DNA of 64,000 nucleotides from Confluentibacter citreus (GTDB taxonomy: Bacteria; Bacteroidota; Bacteroidia; Flavobacteriales; Flavobacteriaceae), in assembly GCF_002807055.1 (NCBI RefSeq), contig NZ_NIXN01000009.1:62001-126000 (forward strand), written 5' to 3'. Position numbers and translations under genes: made by a program. Shown here in pieces: positions 44,064-54,505 of this stretch. The notes below the pieces were generated by a model. It made no database searches and had not been told where the DNA came from. It saw only the letters and a list, made by a program, of their open reading frames with translations. Positions within the stretch are counted from its first letter, which is position 1. Each line of letters begins with the position of its first letter.

Positions 44064-44101
44064 AATAAATTTAATTGAAATAAAATAATTTATTTTATAA
44101 T

Positions 44102-44131
44102 AAAAAAGCAATCCGTTTAGATTGCTTTTTT
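44102..44131. terminator. Terminator after the TlpA-like gene
   Basis: AAAAAAGCAATC (44102-44113) pairs with GATTGCTTTTTT (44120-44131), 6-nt loop. Minus-strand reading gives a T-run, ending the gene at 44159. Confidence 0.85.
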
Positions 44132-44158
44132 AAATATACTTTTAGTAAGGATAAAATA

Positions 44159-46117
44159 TTAAGATTTCAAAGGTTCAAAAGATTGGCTAAATTTAATCAT
44201 TTGATCCAATTCGGAAACTAAGCCATCAATACTTCCTCCAAAACCAACAGATTTGAATTTTATTTTACCATCTGGTCCTATAATAAATTTTGTGGGAATG
44301 CCATTAACATTATAATCCTTAACCATTTTATAATCATTTCCATCTTGTGATAATTTATAATCAAACAAAACATTAAATGAATATTTATTGTCTTTAATAA
44401 ATTTAACAACGTTTTTATTTATTTCATCTTCTGTACCATTTTCTAAAGTGTCTATAAATAAAAACACAACGTCTGGGTTGTCTTTATATTTATTTACAGC
44501 GGCTTGCATGGCTGGGAAAGATTGTATACAGGGGCCACACCAAGTTGCCCAAAAATCTAATATCACAGTTTTACCTTTCAAGCTTGCTAATGAAACTTCT
44601 TCGTTATTAAGATTTTTCATTGTAAATTCAGGTGCTTCCTCATCAATTACTTTTTTTCTCAGCTCAGCTGTAAAAGTTTCTTCTGAAATAGCTTCAAGAT
44701 TATTTAAATAATCATAAAAACCTTCGTCAGAGCCTTTATTGACGACATAGGCTTGTTTTAGGTATTGTTTTGTTTTTTGATTACCGTTGCCATCTTTTAT
44801 GAATTGTGCAGCTTCTTTTTCAATAGCTTCAAACTGTTCGTTTTTGGTCATAAATTCAATGTATCTTTCAATAACGCCATCTTTATCTGCCTTGCCTTTT
44901 TTTATTGAGTATGCTACTGGTTTTTGGTATGCTATGGCTTCCTCAGTTTTACCTTGCTTGTCTAATATGAAAGCATAAGTATCTGCATACATGAAGTAAC
45001 TTGATTCTGTGTTTTTTTTATGCTGGCTTTCGGTTACAAAAGTACTTTTTTCACCTTTTTTTACTAAGTCAAGTGATTTTTTTGAGATTTCTGATGCAAA
45101 ATCTAAATTCTCATCTTTAAGCGCCATGTTCCAAGCTATACTATTGTACATGCTAGCCAAACTAGATTCATTTGTTATTAGTTTGGAATATTTAAAAAAG
45201 CTTTCATAATCCTTATCTTTTAAGGATTGATTAGCAATTTCTCTAGCCATATAATCTTTTATGTTTATATCATTTTTACTTTTTGCTTTTGCCGAAAATT
45301 CTTCAAATACAGATATCTTCTTATTTAAATCTTTTTCTTGGAAAAACAAATTCATGAATTTATTTTTCGCTGCATTACCATTAGGAAATTTTGTGGCAAC
45401 AATGTCATTGATGGAATCGGCTTTTTCCCTTTCTTTAAGTATATGGTATAAATTGATGAGTTTGGAATACTCTTTTTCGGTGAGTTCTGTTTTGCTTTCA
45501 AGGCTGTCTATTTCTTCGTTGATTATTATTTTTCCAGAAACCTTATCTTGTGTATGTAGCTCATTTAAATAGGCCAAACCAAGTTTTTCTTTTACTTCTG
45601 GATAATTATTAATATCTGTTTTTAATAATGAAAGTGTTTTTTGCTTATCTACCTTAATACCATGGGCATCACCGTATCTTAAAAAATAATTCCCTAAGCT
45701 AGCATTGCTTCCGGGAATTTGCTTTTGGCTTTCATCATAAAGCAAGACTGTGTAACCGTTATTTTTATTGTTGTAATAGGTTTCTCCAGATTTAAAATTA
45801 AAGGCTAATGCTTTTGCAGAATCTGGTATTTTAATGTAACCTACCCAGTTTCCGTTATCTGTTTTTTTTAGGTTAATGTCTTCTGGATACATATTTCCAT
45901 CCACTAGATAATAGAAAAGCGATTCAAATTCATTGTCATCCTCTACAGAATTTTGTTCAAGGGAATAACTTAATTTTAGCGAATCTCCTGGTTTTGGAAA
46001 TGTTTTGGAGATATGAAGTTCCCCAATATCCAATCCTAAATCTTCTTTTTCTTTTTGGCAGGAAACCAATAGCAAGATTAATAATAGTGCGGTGGTTGGT
46101 ACATGTAATGTTTTCAT
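44159..46117 (-). CDS. Large lipoprotein with C-terminal thioredoxin (TlpA-like) domain
   Basis: 652 residues. Lipoprotein signal (TALLLILLLVSC). Residues about 25-115 look like a beta-sandwich (HISKTFPKPGDSLKLSYSL), 150-490 a helical repeat region, with TPR-like helices, and from about 495 a thioredoxin fold with active site CGPC in DFWATWCGPCIQSFP and the cis-Pro in NGIPTKFIIGP. Periplasm-facing disulphide exchange is expected; the helical part may bind partner proteins. Monocistronic with its own terminator. Confidence 0.88.
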   Translation of the reverse strand: MKTLHVPTTALLLILLLVSCQKEKEDLGLDIGELHISKTFPKPGDSLKLSYSLEQNSVEDDNEFESLFYYLVDGNMYPEDINLKKTDNGNWVGYIKIPDSAKALAFNFKSGETYYNNKNNGYTVLLYDESQKQIPGSNASLGNYFLRYGDAHGIKVDKQKTLSLLKTDINNYPEVKEKLGLAYLNELHTQDKVSGKIIINEEIDSLESKTELTEKEYSKLINLYHILKEREKADSINDIVATKFPNGNAAKNKFMNLFFQEKDLNKKISVFEEFSAKAKSKNDINIKDYMAREIANQSLKDKDYESFFKYSKLITNESSLASMYNSIAWNMALKDENLDFASEISKKSLDLVKKGEKSTFVTESQHKKNTESSYFMYADTYAFILDKQGKTEEAIAYQKPVAYSIKKGKADKDGVIERYIEFMTKNEQFEAIEKEAAQFIKDGNGNQKTKQYLKQAYVVNKGSDEGFYDYLNNLEAISEETFTAELRKKVIDEEAPEFTMKNLNNEEVSLASLKGKTVILDFWATWCGPCIQSFPAMQAAVNKYKDNPDVVFLFIDTLENGTEDEINKNVVKFIKDNKYSFNVLFDYKLSQDGNDYKMVKDYNVNGIPTKFIIGPDGKIKFKSVGFGGSIDGLVSELDQMIKFSQSFEPLKS

Positions 46118-46315
46118 AATAAATAGTTTAGATTGATGATTAAAGCCTTCAATGTAGTCAAAAAAATATAAAAGTAAGAAAATTTAACATATTATTTTGA
46201 TGCCCGTAAAATTTAGAAAGATTGTTTTTTTAAAATAGATGGGCTTATTTGGATGTTAAGCAATAGTTTTGTAGCTATGCTTTTTTAAGCACAATAATTT
46301 AAACAACGTTTTACC

Positions 46316-46693
46316 GTGAAACCCGTAGAGCACTATTTTCTTAATCAAAAAGAGCCATACCAATCCATTATGCTTTATGTAAGAAGCATTATTTTAAATA
46401 CGCTTCCAGAAGTTGAGGAACGCTACAGTTATAAAATACCGTTTTATAATTGCCATAAAAAGCCGATGATTTATTTGAATGTTTTAAAAGGAACCAACCA
46501 TGTAGATGTCACTTTTGTGCAAGGCATATTATTGGAAAAACAGTTTCCTATTTTAAAGAATGATAACAAACGGAAGCAAGTACGTTCTATCCAATTGAAA
46601 ACCTTAGAAGATTTAGATCATGATAATTTCGTTGAATTATTGCATGAAGCATCTGCTTTATTAGTAAGAAGTAAAAAAGCATGGTTTATTTAA
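46316..46693 (+). CDS. DUF1801 (YdhG-like) protein
   Basis: 125-residue cytoplasmic protein of the DUF1801/YdhG fold: LNTLPEVEERYSYKIPFYNC, KPMIYLNVLKG, VDVTFVQG. The only start is GTG at 46316 (in-frame stops lie upstream). Function unknown in the family. The 3' end overlaps the convergent kdsA by four bases. Confidence 0.85.
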   Translation: MKPVEHYFLNQKEPYQSIMLYVRSIILNTLPEVEERYSYKIPFYNCHKKPMIYLNVLKGTNHVDVTFVQGILLEKQFPILKNDNKRKQVRSIQLKTLEDLDHDNFVELLHEASALLVRSKKAWFI

Positions 46694-47511
46694 CCAAGGC
46701 TATTTACGGTTTTTCTAATGGCTACCAAATTAGTTAATAATTTTTCCAAAAGATCTAAATGTAGCATATTGGCACCATCACTTTTAGCATTGGCCGGATC
46801 GAAATGGGTTTCAATAAACAAGCCATCCACATTATTTACAATGCCGGCACGGGCAATAGTCTCAATCATATCTGGTCTGCCACCCGTAACACCACTCGAT
46901 TGATTGGGTTGTTGCAAAGAATGCGTCACATCTAGAATAGTTGGAGCATATTGGCGCATGGTTGGTATGCCACGAAAATCCACAATCATATCTTGATAGC
47001 CAAACATGGTACCTCTATCGGTAATCCATGCCTTTTCATTGCCAGAATCCTTAACTTTTTGTACAGCATGTTTCATGGCTTCCGGACTCATAAATTGTCC
47101 TTTTTTTAAATTGACCACTTTACCAGTTTCAGCTGCAGCTACAAGCAAATCGGTTTGGCGTACCAAAAACGCAGGGATTTGAAGCACATCAACATATTGA
47201 GCAGCCAAATGTGCATCAGAAATTTCATGAATATCTGTTACCGTAGGTATGCCAAATGTATCGGATACCTTTTTTAAAATTTTCAAGGCTTTTTCGTCTC
47301 CAATTCCTGTAAAACTATCCACTCTACTACGATTCGCTTTTTTAAAACTGCCTTTAAAAACATAAGGTATTTCCAATTTATTGGTAATGGTCACAACTTT
47401 TTCGGCAATTCTTAAAGCCATGTCTTCACCTTCAATGGCACAAGGGCCACAAAGCAAAAAGAAGTTATTGGCATTTATATGGTTCAGTTTTGGTACGTCT
47501 TGAAGATTCAT
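46690..47511 (-). CDS. kdsA: 3-deoxy-8-phosphooctulonate synthase
   Basis: Condenses phosphoenolpyruvate with arabinose 5-phosphate to KDO 8-phosphate for lipopolysaccharide core. 273 residues, normal length. Motifs: FLLCGPCAIEGEDMA, YVFKGSFKKANRSR, GIPTVTDIHE, QIPAFLVRQTDLL and FIETHFDPANAKSDGANML. The Asn in KANRSR and Cys in GPCAIE suggest a family member with either metal-dependent or metal-independent chemistry; not decided here. Confidence 0.95.
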   Translation of the reverse strand: MNLQDVPKLNHINANNFFLLCGPCAIEGEDMALRIAEKVVTITNKLEIPYVFKGSFKKANRSRVDSFTGIGDEKALKILKKVSDTFGIPTVTDIHEISDAHLAAQYVDVLQIPAFLVRQTDLLVAAAETGKVVNLKKGQFMSPEAMKHAVQKVKDSGNEKAWITDRGTMFGYQDMIVDFRGIPTMRQYAPTILDVTHSLQQPNQSSGVTGGRPDMIETIARAGIVNNVDGLFIETHFDPANAKSDGANMLHLDLLEKLLTNLVAIRKTVNSLG

Positions 47512-47649
47512 AAGCTTACTGTTTTCATGAAATTTAAGGGTACAAAGATACTATTAATGCACTTACTAGGAACAAATTTTATTCGATTGTAAAAACATCT
47601 AAAGGAATTGCTAAATTGGTTTAGGGTTTATATTAATAATAACTAAATT

Positions 47650-47706
47650 CAAAAAAACCATTTGCATTATGTAATTTTTAAACTTAAAATCACATAATGC
47701 AAATGG
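47650..47706 (-). terminator. Terminator after pckA
   Basis: A 15-bp stem CCATTTGCATTATGT (47658-47672) / ACATAATGCAAATGG (47692-47706) with an AT-rich inner part, followed on the minus strand by seven T. Confidence 0.85.
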
Positions 47707-47725
47707 CTAGGTAGTGTGTCTGGAT

Positions 47726-49375
47726 TTAGTTTGGGCTAAACAAGACTGTTTCTTCAACTAATGATGGTCCAGATTTAACTAAACGTTTTCCCTCGTCATC
47801 GTTTGTATATTGTTCGAAGTATTTAATGTAACGAGTGGCTAAATCCTTAGCTTTTTCAGTCCATAAATCTTCTTTTGCGTAAGTAAATCTTGGGTCAAGT
47901 ATACCTTCACTTACATTTGGCAATGCTGTTGGAAATGTTAAATTCAAATATGGAATTGTTTTGTATTCTGCTTTGTCAATATCACCATTTATAATAGCAT
48001 CTATAATAGCTCTTGTGTTTTTTAAAGAAATGCGTTTTCCAGTACCATTCCAACCAGTGTTTACTAAATATGCTTTAGCATTGTGTTCTTTCATTTTTCC
48101 AATTAATGTTTTAGAATACATTGTTGGGTGTAATGTTAAGAATGCTTCACCAAAAGCTGGAGAGAATGATGGCTCTGGAGCCGTAATTCCACGTTCTGTT
48201 CCCGCTAATTTAGAAGTATATCCACATAAAAAATGGTACGCTGCTTGATCATCAGTTAATACGGATACTGGTGGCAATACACCAAAGGCATCAGCTGAAA
48301 GGTAAATAATTTTGCTAGCATGTCCAGCTTTCGATGGTAATACAATTTTGCTAATATGGTAAATTGGGTAAGAAACTCTTGAGTTTTCAGTAATAGAATG
48401 GTCATAATAATTGATTTCACCATACTCGTCAACAATCACATTTTCTAATAAAGCATCTCTTTTGATAGCTCTCCAAATGTCTGGCTCATTGTTTTCACTT
48501 AAGTCAATTACTTTTGCATAACAACCACCTTCATAATTAAAAACGCCATTGTCATCCCAACCATGTTCGTCATCACCAATTAAATAACGTTTTGGATCGG
48601 CAGATAAAGTTGTTTTTCCGGTGCCTGAAAGTCCGAAGAAAACGGCAACATCACCATCTTCGCCTACGTTTGCAGAACAGTGCATAGAAGCCATGCCTTT
48701 TAATGGTAGGTAGTAGTTCATCATAGCAAACATCCCTTTTTTCATTTCGCCACCATACCAAGTACCTCCAATAATTTGAATTTTTTCGGTCAAATTAAAT
48801 AATACATAATTTTCAGAGTTTAAACCATGTTCTTTCCAGTTTGGGTTTGTTGCTTTTGATGCGTTCATTACAATAAAATCTGGTTTACCAAAGTTTTCCA
48901 ATTCATAAATGGATGGTCTAATAAACATATTTGTAACAAAGTGTGCTTGCCAAGCAACTTCCATGACGAAACGAACTTTTAGTCTAGTATCAGCATTTGT
49001 ACCACAAAAGGCATCAACAACATACAGTTTAGGGGATGTTGAAAGTTGTTCTAATGTTAAGGCTTTTAAATCATCCCAAACGGCTTTGGTTGTTGGGTAA
49101 TTTGGAGTGCTAATGCCATATTCTTTATCCCAACAAATAGTGTCTTTAGTAATCTCATCTTTTACAATATACCTGTCTTTAGGTGAGCGACCTGTAAAAA
49201 CACCAGTTTTAACAGCAATGCTACCCGTATCAGTTAAGGCACCTTTTTCATAGCCTTTTCGTTTATGAGATATTTCGGCTTGAAATAATTCTTCGTATGA
49301 GGGGTTGTAAGATACCTCATGATATCCAGTAATTCCTAAATCGTGCAACTCCTGAATGATTTTAATATTTTTCAT
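47726..49375 (-). CDS. pckA: Phosphoenolpyruvate carboxykinase (ATP)
   Basis: Gluconeogenic conversion of oxaloacetate to PEP with ATP. 549 residues. Motifs: [16 protein letters not shown] near the N-terminus, PEPCK-specific [14 protein letters not shown], kinase-1a [16 protein letters not shown] with kinase-2 [11 protein letters not shown], and [12 protein letters not shown]. Monocistronic, with a -7 element and a palindrome upstream, which fits carbon-source control. Confidence 0.96.
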   Translation of the reverse strand: MKNIKIIQELHDLGITGYHEVSYNPSYEELFQAEISHKRKGYEKGALTDTGSIAVKTGVFTGRSPKDRYIVKDEITKDTICWDKEYGISTPNYPTTKAVWDDLKALTLEQLSTSPKLYVVDAFCGTNADTRLKVRFVMEVAWQAHFVTNMFIRPSIYELENFGKPDFIVMNASKATNPNWKEHGLNSENYVLFNLTEKIQIIGGTWYGGEMKKGMFAMMNYYLPLKGMASMHCSANVGEDGDVAVFFGLSGTGKTTLSADPKRYLIGDDEHGWDDNGVFNYEGGCYAKVIDLSENNEPDIWRAIKRDALLENVIVDEYGEINYYDHSITENSRVSYPIYHISKIVLPSKAGHASKIIYLSADAFGVLPPVSVLTDDQAAYHFLCGYTSKLAGTERGITAPEPSFSPAFGEAFLTLHPTMYSKTLIGKMKEHNAKAYLVNTGWNGTGKRISLKNTRAIIDAIINGDIDKAEYKTIPYLNLTFPTALPNVSEGILDPRFTYAKEDLWTEKAKDLATRYIKYFEQYTNDDEGKRLVKSGPSLVEETVLFSPN

Positions 49376-49446
49376 TTTTAAATTATTTATGTTTTTATTA
49401 TTACATTTTGTTATCGGAAATCTTTTGTTTTTTATTTATTGCCCTT

Positions 49447-49490
49447 CAAAGGTAGATACACCAATCTTATATTAAAATGACAAATGTCAT
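49447..49490 (-). promoter_or_regulatory. pckA promoter region with inverted repeat
   Basis: A -7 element TACCTTTG (minus strand, 49454-49447) lies 72 bp before the start codon. ATGACA-aa-TGTCAT at 49477-49490 covers the -33 position, where a Crp-like or other dimeric regulator could bind. TTG is only at a non-optimal distance. Confidence 0.45.
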
Positions 49491-49769
49491 GTACTGATTT
49501 TTTATGTAATATTTGAAATGAAAACCTAATTGTTTGCTGTTTATCTTGAAATATTTTTAAAATACTATGTAAAATGAAGTCTTATATTTTATATTATTAA
49601 GGTTAAATTTATTTATAAGTAGAAGTAAGCTTATTAATGTGTGGTTTTTAAACTAATATGTTGATATATAGGAGGATAAAATATATTGGGATATTACTAA
49701 ATTACAATAAAAAATCTTCTTTTTAGTAGGAGAATATCGTATTAATTAGGATTTTCCAAAATAAAATTA
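49491..49769. other. AT-rich intergenic region between pckA and typA
   Basis: About 280 bp with no ORF of coding character and no clear hairpin. It separates the divergent promoters of pckA and typA. Confidence 0.5.
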
Positions 49770-49804
49770 TTGTAATATAAATTAAATTATTATGGTTACC
49801 TTTG
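49770..49804 (+). promoter_or_regulatory. typA promoter
   Basis: TTG (49770-49772) and TACCTTTG (49797-49804), 24 bp between, matching the Bacteroidota consensus apart from the slightly long spacer. The start codon lies 24 bp after. Confidence 0.6.
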
Positions 49805-49827
49805 CACGCTTAAAATAAGGCATCAGT

Positions 49828-51627
49828 ATGGCTAATATTAAAAACATTGCAATTATTGCACACGTTGACCACGGTAAAACCACGTTGGTTGATAAAATTA
49901 TGTACCATTGTCAGTTATTCCGTGAAAACGAAAATACTGGCGATTTAATTCTGGATAACAACGATTTAGAGCGCGAAAGAGGTATCACGATTACTTCAAA
50001 AAACGTTTCGGTGATTTATAAAGAAACCAAGATTAATATTATAGATACCCCTGGTCACGCCGATTTTGGTGGTGAAGTTGAGCGTGTACTTAATATGGCA
50101 GATGGTGTTTTGTTGTTGGTAGATGCTTTTGAAGGCCCTATGCCACAAACACGTTTTGTGTTGCAAAAAGCGATAGATTTAGGTTTGAAACCTTGTGTGG
50201 TTATTAATAAAGTTGATAAAGAAAACTGTACGCCAGAAGAGGTGCATGAAAAAGTGTTCGATTTAATGTTTGAATTGGGTGCGGAAGAATGGCAATTGGA
50301 TTTTCCAACGGTTTACGGTTCGGCAAAAAATAATTGGATGAGTGATGATTGGAGAAACCAAACAACTAATATTGAGCCTTTGCTAGATATGGTTATTAGT
50401 CATATTCCAGCGCCAAAAATTGAAGAAGGTACAACCCAAATGTTAATCACATCTCTGGATTTCTCATCATTTACAGGTCGTATCGCCATCGGACGTTTAA
50501 CGCGTGGTGGTTTAAAAACAGGACAAAATATTTCTTTGGTAAAAAGGGATGGCAGTATTGTAAAATCAAAAATTAAAGAAGTTCATATTTTTGAAGGTTT
50601 AGGCCGTAAAAAAGTAGATGAAGTTCAAACAGGGGATATTTGTGCACTTGTTGGTTTGGAAGGTTTTGAAATTGGTGATACGGTTGCCGATTTCGAAAAT
50701 CCTCAAGGATTGAAAACCATCGCTATCGATGAGCCAACCATGAGCATGTTGTTTACTATTAACGATTCACCTTTCTTCGGAAAAGATGGAAAGTTTGTAA
50801 CCTCCCGACATATTAAAGACCGCTTGAAAAAAGAGTTGGAGAAAAACTTAGCTCTTAGGGTTGAAGAAACTGATAGTGCGGATAAATTTATGGTTTATGG
50901 ACGCGGTGTATTACACTTATCTGTTTTAATTGAAACCATGAGACGTGAAGGTTATGAACTTCAAATTGGTCAGCCACAAGTAATCATTAAAGAAATCGAT
51001 GGTGTTAAATGTGAACCGGTAGAAGAAATGACGATTGATTTACCAGAAGCGGTATCAGGAAAAGCGATTGAAATGGTGAGCTTACGTAAAGGGGAAATGA
51101 CTAGTATGGAAGCAAAAGGCGAACGTATGGTTTGTCAGTTTTTAATGCCTTCCAGAGGAATTATAGGTTTACGTAACCAATTATTAACAGCTACGGCTGG
51201 AGAAGCTATTATGGCACATCGTTTTAAAGAATACCAACCGTTAAAAGGGGGCATTCCAGAACGTCAAAACGGCTCTTTGGTTTCTATGGAAAAAGGTCAG
51301 GCCATTCCATATTCCATTGATAAATTACAAGAACGAGGTAAGTTTTTTATTGATCCGGGAGAAGATATTTATGAAGGCCAAGTTATTGGAGAGAATTCAC
51401 GCGGTGATGATATGGCCGTTAACGTTACTAAAACCAAAAAGTTAAGTAACGTGCGCTCATCTGGAGCAGACGATAAAGCTAAGATTGTACCAGCCATTAA
51501 GTTTTCTTTGGAAGAAGCTTTGGAATATATACAAAAAGACGAGTACGTAGAAGTAACTCCTAACCATATTAGATTACGTAAGATTTATTTAAGCGAAGTA
51601 GATAGAAAACGTAACAAAGGCATGTAA
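49828..51627 (+). CDS. typA: Translational GTPase TypA/BipA
   Basis: Ribosome-associated GTPase, for ribosome assembly and stress adaptation. 599 residues: G1 IAHVDHGKTTLVDKI, G2 ERGITITSKN, G3 DTPGHADFGGEVERV and G4 NKVDK, then domain II (ITSLDFSSFTGRIAIGRL) and EF-G-like domains with the C-terminal TypA element (RGDDMAVNVTKTKKLSNVR). Clean length. Own promoter and terminator. Confidence 0.97.
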   Translation: MANIKNIAIIAHVDHGKTTLVDKIMYHCQLFRENENTGDLILDNNDLERERGITITSKNVSVIYKETKINIIDTPGHADFGGEVERVLNMADGVLLLVDAFEGPMPQTRFVLQKAIDLGLKPCVVINKVDKENCTPEEVHEKVFDLMFELGAEEWQLDFPTVYGSAKNNWMSDDWRNQTTNIEPLLDMVISHIPAPKIEEGTTQMLITSLDFSSFTGRIAIGRLTRGGLKTGQNISLVKRDGSIVKSKIKEVHIFEGLGRKKVDEVQTGDICALVGLEGFEIGDTVADFENPQGLKTIAIDEPTMSMLFTINDSPFFGKDGKFVTSRHIKDRLKKELEKNLALRVEETDSADKFMVYGRGVLHLSVLIETMRREGYELQIGQPQVIIKEIDGVKCEPVEEMTIDLPEAVSGKAIEMVSLRKGEMTSMEAKGERMVCQFLMPSRGIIGLRNQLLTATAGEAIMAHRFKEYQPLKGGIPERQNGSLVSMEKGQAIPYSIDKLQERGKFFIDPGEDIYEGQVIGENSRGDDMAVNVTKTKKLSNVRSSGADDKAKIVPAIKFSLEEALEYIQKDEYVEVTPNHIRLRKIYLSEVDRKRNKGM

Positions 51628-51710
51628 AATTTCGGTAGTTGAAACCGCAGAATGGATTGATTATTCTAACCATTGCTATTGTTTTATTACCCTATTAATG
51701 ATAAAGTATT

Positions 51711-51750
51711 AAAAACAGTAAATGCCCTTAGGTATTTACTGTTTTTTTTT
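51711..51750 (+). terminator. Terminator after typA
   Basis: AAAACAGTAAAT (51712-51723) pairs with ATTTACTGTTTT (51734-51745) and an inner CC/GG in the loop, followed by T-run. Confidence 0.88.
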
Positions 51751-52011
51751 AAGCTATTTTCTTCAATCTATATGTAAGTCCTTTATTATTGCCATCATAA
51801 CCATTTATAGTAATCTGTATTACTTGTGAAATAAAAATATGGTATAACTATTTATAATTTTAAAACAATTTTAACAATTACAAATACCTCATGTAATACG
51901 TTACTTGATTTTGTATATTTGATTTCTCTTAACTATTTTAATCTAAGCTCATTGTTTTTTTGTTTGGTATTAAAATGACAAAACCATCAACCAAAAGTAA
52001 ATTGTTATTAA
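51751..52011. other. Spacer before the polysaccharide island
   Basis: AT-rich, about 260 bp with no gene. A -7-like TATATTTG occurs at 51914-51921, without a well-placed TTG, and could drive the flippase operon. Confidence 0.4.
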
Positions 52012-53313
52012 TTGAAAAAATTAATAGATTATATTAACGATAATGTTTTAATAAAGATTACTTCATTAAAAACTGCTTCTGTAATTACCAGGATAATCGC
52101 GGGCATATTAACTTCAAAAGCCATAGCTATTTTTATTGGCGCTGAAGGTTTGGCATTAATAGGTAATTTGCGAAATTTTGTTGGGTCAGCGCAAGCTATC
52201 GCAACTCTTGGTTTTTATAATGGAGTTGTTAAATACGTTTCAAATTTTAAAGATGATTTGCATAACCTAAGTAAAACACTTTCAACAGTTTTTTATTTCG
52301 GATTTATTTCCACTATTATAGTGTCATTCTTTTGCTATTTTAAAGCTGATTCAATCAATGATATCATTTTTCCAACCTACAATAATTATGGGTACATCAT
52401 TAAAATTTTTGCTATCGTCCTTCCCTTTTATTCTTTGAATATGTTTTCCTTTTCTATAATGAATGGATTTTCAAAATATAAAATCCTCATCATTATAAAT
52501 ATTATCGGACAGATTTTAGGGGTATCGATAGCCGTTCTTTTAATTTATCAAAATAGGATAGATGGCGCCTTAATATCTGTGGTCATTGCAGAATCCATTA
52601 TATTTTTAATCACTTTGGTAGGAATAATAAATAGAAGAAGTTTGGCGCCATTAATACAGGTGAAGCAAGTTAGTTGGACTTTTTTAAGAAATATGGGGCC
52701 TTATTCCGTCATGGCATTGTTTTCAGTTGTTATTCTTCCTCTTGTTACATTGGTAATTCGATCGTATATTATAGAAAATGTTGGCTATAAAGATGCGGGC
52801 TTTTGGGAGGCTATGACACGTATTTCTAAATATTATTTAATGCTTGTTACCTCTTTAATGGCCGTATACATGTTGCCTAGGTTTTCTGAGATTGATAACA
52901 TAAAAGAATTCCGGAAAGAAGTTTGGAGTTTTTATAAAGCAGTAATGCCCTCATTTATTATTGGGTTGTTTGTTATATATTTATTTAGATCGTACATCGT
53001 AGCATTTATATTTTCAAAAGAATTTGAACCCGTAGGAGGTTTGTTTTTATGGCAGTTGTTAGGCGATCTTCTTAAGGTTTTATCTATGGTAATTGTGTAT
53101 CAGTTTTTAGCAAAAAAGATGTTTTGGCATTATTTAGTAACCGAGATTTTCTTTTTGGTTATGTTATATCTTACAAGTATTTATTTCGTTGATATATACG
53201 GAGCTAAAGGTGCTGTTATAGGTCATTTTGTTAGTTATTTAGTATATTATGCCATTGTTTTATTAATATTTGGAAGCTCTATTTTTAGGGTGGATACGAA
53301 TAAAGAGGATTAG
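52012..53313 (+). CDS. O-antigen flippase (Wzx-type polysaccharide translocase)
   Basis: Inner-membrane protein of 433 residues with about 12 helices that flips lipid-linked oligosaccharide units. Signs: TSKAIAIFIGAEGLALIGNLRNFVGSAQA at the N-terminus, typical of Wzx/MATE-like PST translocases of Bacteroidota. TAA directly precedes the frame and TTG at 52012 is the only start giving the MKKLIDYIND beginning, so a TTG start is likely. First gene of the polysaccharide island. Confidence 0.88.
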   Translation: MKKLIDYINDNVLIKITSLKTASVITRIIAGILTSKAIAIFIGAEGLALIGNLRNFVGSAQAIATLGFYNGVVKYVSNFKDDLHNLSKTLSTVFYFGFISTIIVSFFCYFKADSINDIIFPTYNNYGYIIKIFAIVLPFYSLNMFSFSIMNGFSKYKILIIINIIGQILGVSIAVLLIYQNRIDGALISVVIAESIIFLITLVGIINRRSLAPLIQVKQVSWTFLRNMGPYSVMALFSVVILPLVTLVIRSYIIENVGYKDAGFWEAMTRISKYYLMLVTSLMAVYMLPRFSEIDNIKEFRKEVWSFYKAVMPSFIIGLFVIYLFRSYIVAFIFSKEFEPVGGLFLWQLLGDLLKVLSMVIVYQFLAKKMFWHYLVTEIFFLVMLYLTSIYFVDIYGAKGAVIGHFVSYLVYYAIVLLIFGSSIFRVDTNKED

Positions 53314-53398
53314 AGAGGGAGGTCATTTATTAAATGGCTTTTAGCAATTAATATTTACATGATTCTGTAAATCAGAAACTTTTCAATTATATTTTGAA

Positions 53399-54502
53399 AT
53401 GATAAACTTTTTAGATTTAAAAAAAATAAATGCTGAATTTGATAGTGAATTAAAGGAGGCGTTTGATATTTTTTTAAAATCTGGTAGGTTTATTCTTGGA
53501 GATCAAGTTTCAAATTTTGAAGTGGAATTTGCTAATTATTGTGGTGCAAAATATTGTATCGGAGTAAGTAATGGGTTAGATGCCTTGCGTTTAATTTTTG
53601 AAGCTTATAAAACTATTGGGGTTTTAAATGAGGGAGACGAAATTATTGTGCCTTCAAATACCTATATTGCATCTATTTTATCTATAAGTAGTGCTAAATT
53701 AAAACCCGTTTTGGTAGAGCCAGATGTTAATACTTATAACATAGATGTATTCAAGTTAGAATCTGTTTTAACCTCTAAAACAAAAGCGATTTTGGGAGTT
53801 CACTTGTATGGTCAGCTATATAAAGTAATTGAATTAGAAAGGTTTTGTGAGGCTCATGGTTTAATTTTAATTGAAGATGCGGCTCAAGCACATGGAGCCG
53901 TTTTTTTAGATGGTAGAAAAGCCGGAAATGTTTCAGATGCAGCAGCATTTAGTTTTTATCCAACCAAAAATTTAGGGGCTTTGGGAGATGCAGGAGCAAT
54001 AACCACTAACAATTCTAATTTAGCAGATGTTATATTTAAACTTAGAAATTATGGCAAGAAAACATCAGATACAAATGACATAAAAGGATATAATTGCAGA
54101 TTAGATGAATTGCAGGCAGCATTTTTACTTGTAAAATTAAAGCAACTCGATTTTATTAATGAAAAGAGAAGAAGGATAGCCACTTTTTATCTTAACAATA
54201 TTAATTCAAATCAGATTATATTGCCAGAGTGTAAAGATATAAAACAACATGTATTTCATCTTTTTGTAATAAGAAGTAAAAGCAGAAATAGGCTAAAAGA
54301 ATATTTGTTCAAAAATGGTGTTGAAACATTAATTCACTATCCAATCCCAATTCATCTTCAAAAGGCATACAGCGAATTGAATGAATTAGATTTACCAATA
54401 ACTAATAAGTTGCATGATGAGGTTTTAAGCATCCCTCTAAATCAATCATTGGAAGCAGATGAGATTGATATAATTGTCAGTTTGTTGTCTAATTTTAAAT
54501 AG
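53399..54502 (+). CDS. DegT/DnrJ/EryC1/StrS sugar aminotransferase (FdtB/QdtB-like)
   Basis: PLP-dependent transaminase of a nucleotide-bound keto-sugar, 367 residues. SNGLDALRL, DEIIVPSNTYIASIL, LIEDAAQAHGA, and the PLP lysine in FSFYPTKNLGALGDAGA; VFHLFVIRSK and PIHLQKAY at the end. With an FdtA-like ketoisomerase three genes on, it probably makes dTDP-3-amino-3,6-dideoxyhexose (Fuc3N or Qui3N). No dTDP-glucose enzymes lie in the window; they may be elsewhere. Confidence 0.92.
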   Translation: MINFLDLKKINAEFDSELKEAFDIFLKSGRFILGDQVSNFEVEFANYCGAKYCIGVSNGLDALRLIFEAYKTIGVLNEGDEIIVPSNTYIASILSISSAKLKPVLVEPDVNTYNIDVFKLESVLTSKTKAILGVHLYGQLYKVIELERFCEAHGLILIEDAAQAHGAVFLDGRKAGNVSDAAAFSFYPTKNLGALGDAGAITTNNSNLADVIFKLRNYGKKTSDTNDIKGYNCRLDELQAAFLLVKLKQLDFINEKRRRIATFYLNNINSNQIILPECKDIKQHVFHLFVIRSKSRNRLKEYLFKNGVETLIHYPIPIHLQKAYSELNELDLPITNKLHDEVLSIPLNQSLEADEIDIIVSLLSNFK

Positions 54503-54505
54503 TAA

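Noticed and set aside
47961-48248. 95-codon ORF antisense to pckA
   Set aside because: Lies entirely inside the conserved pckA coding region on the other strand; shadow.
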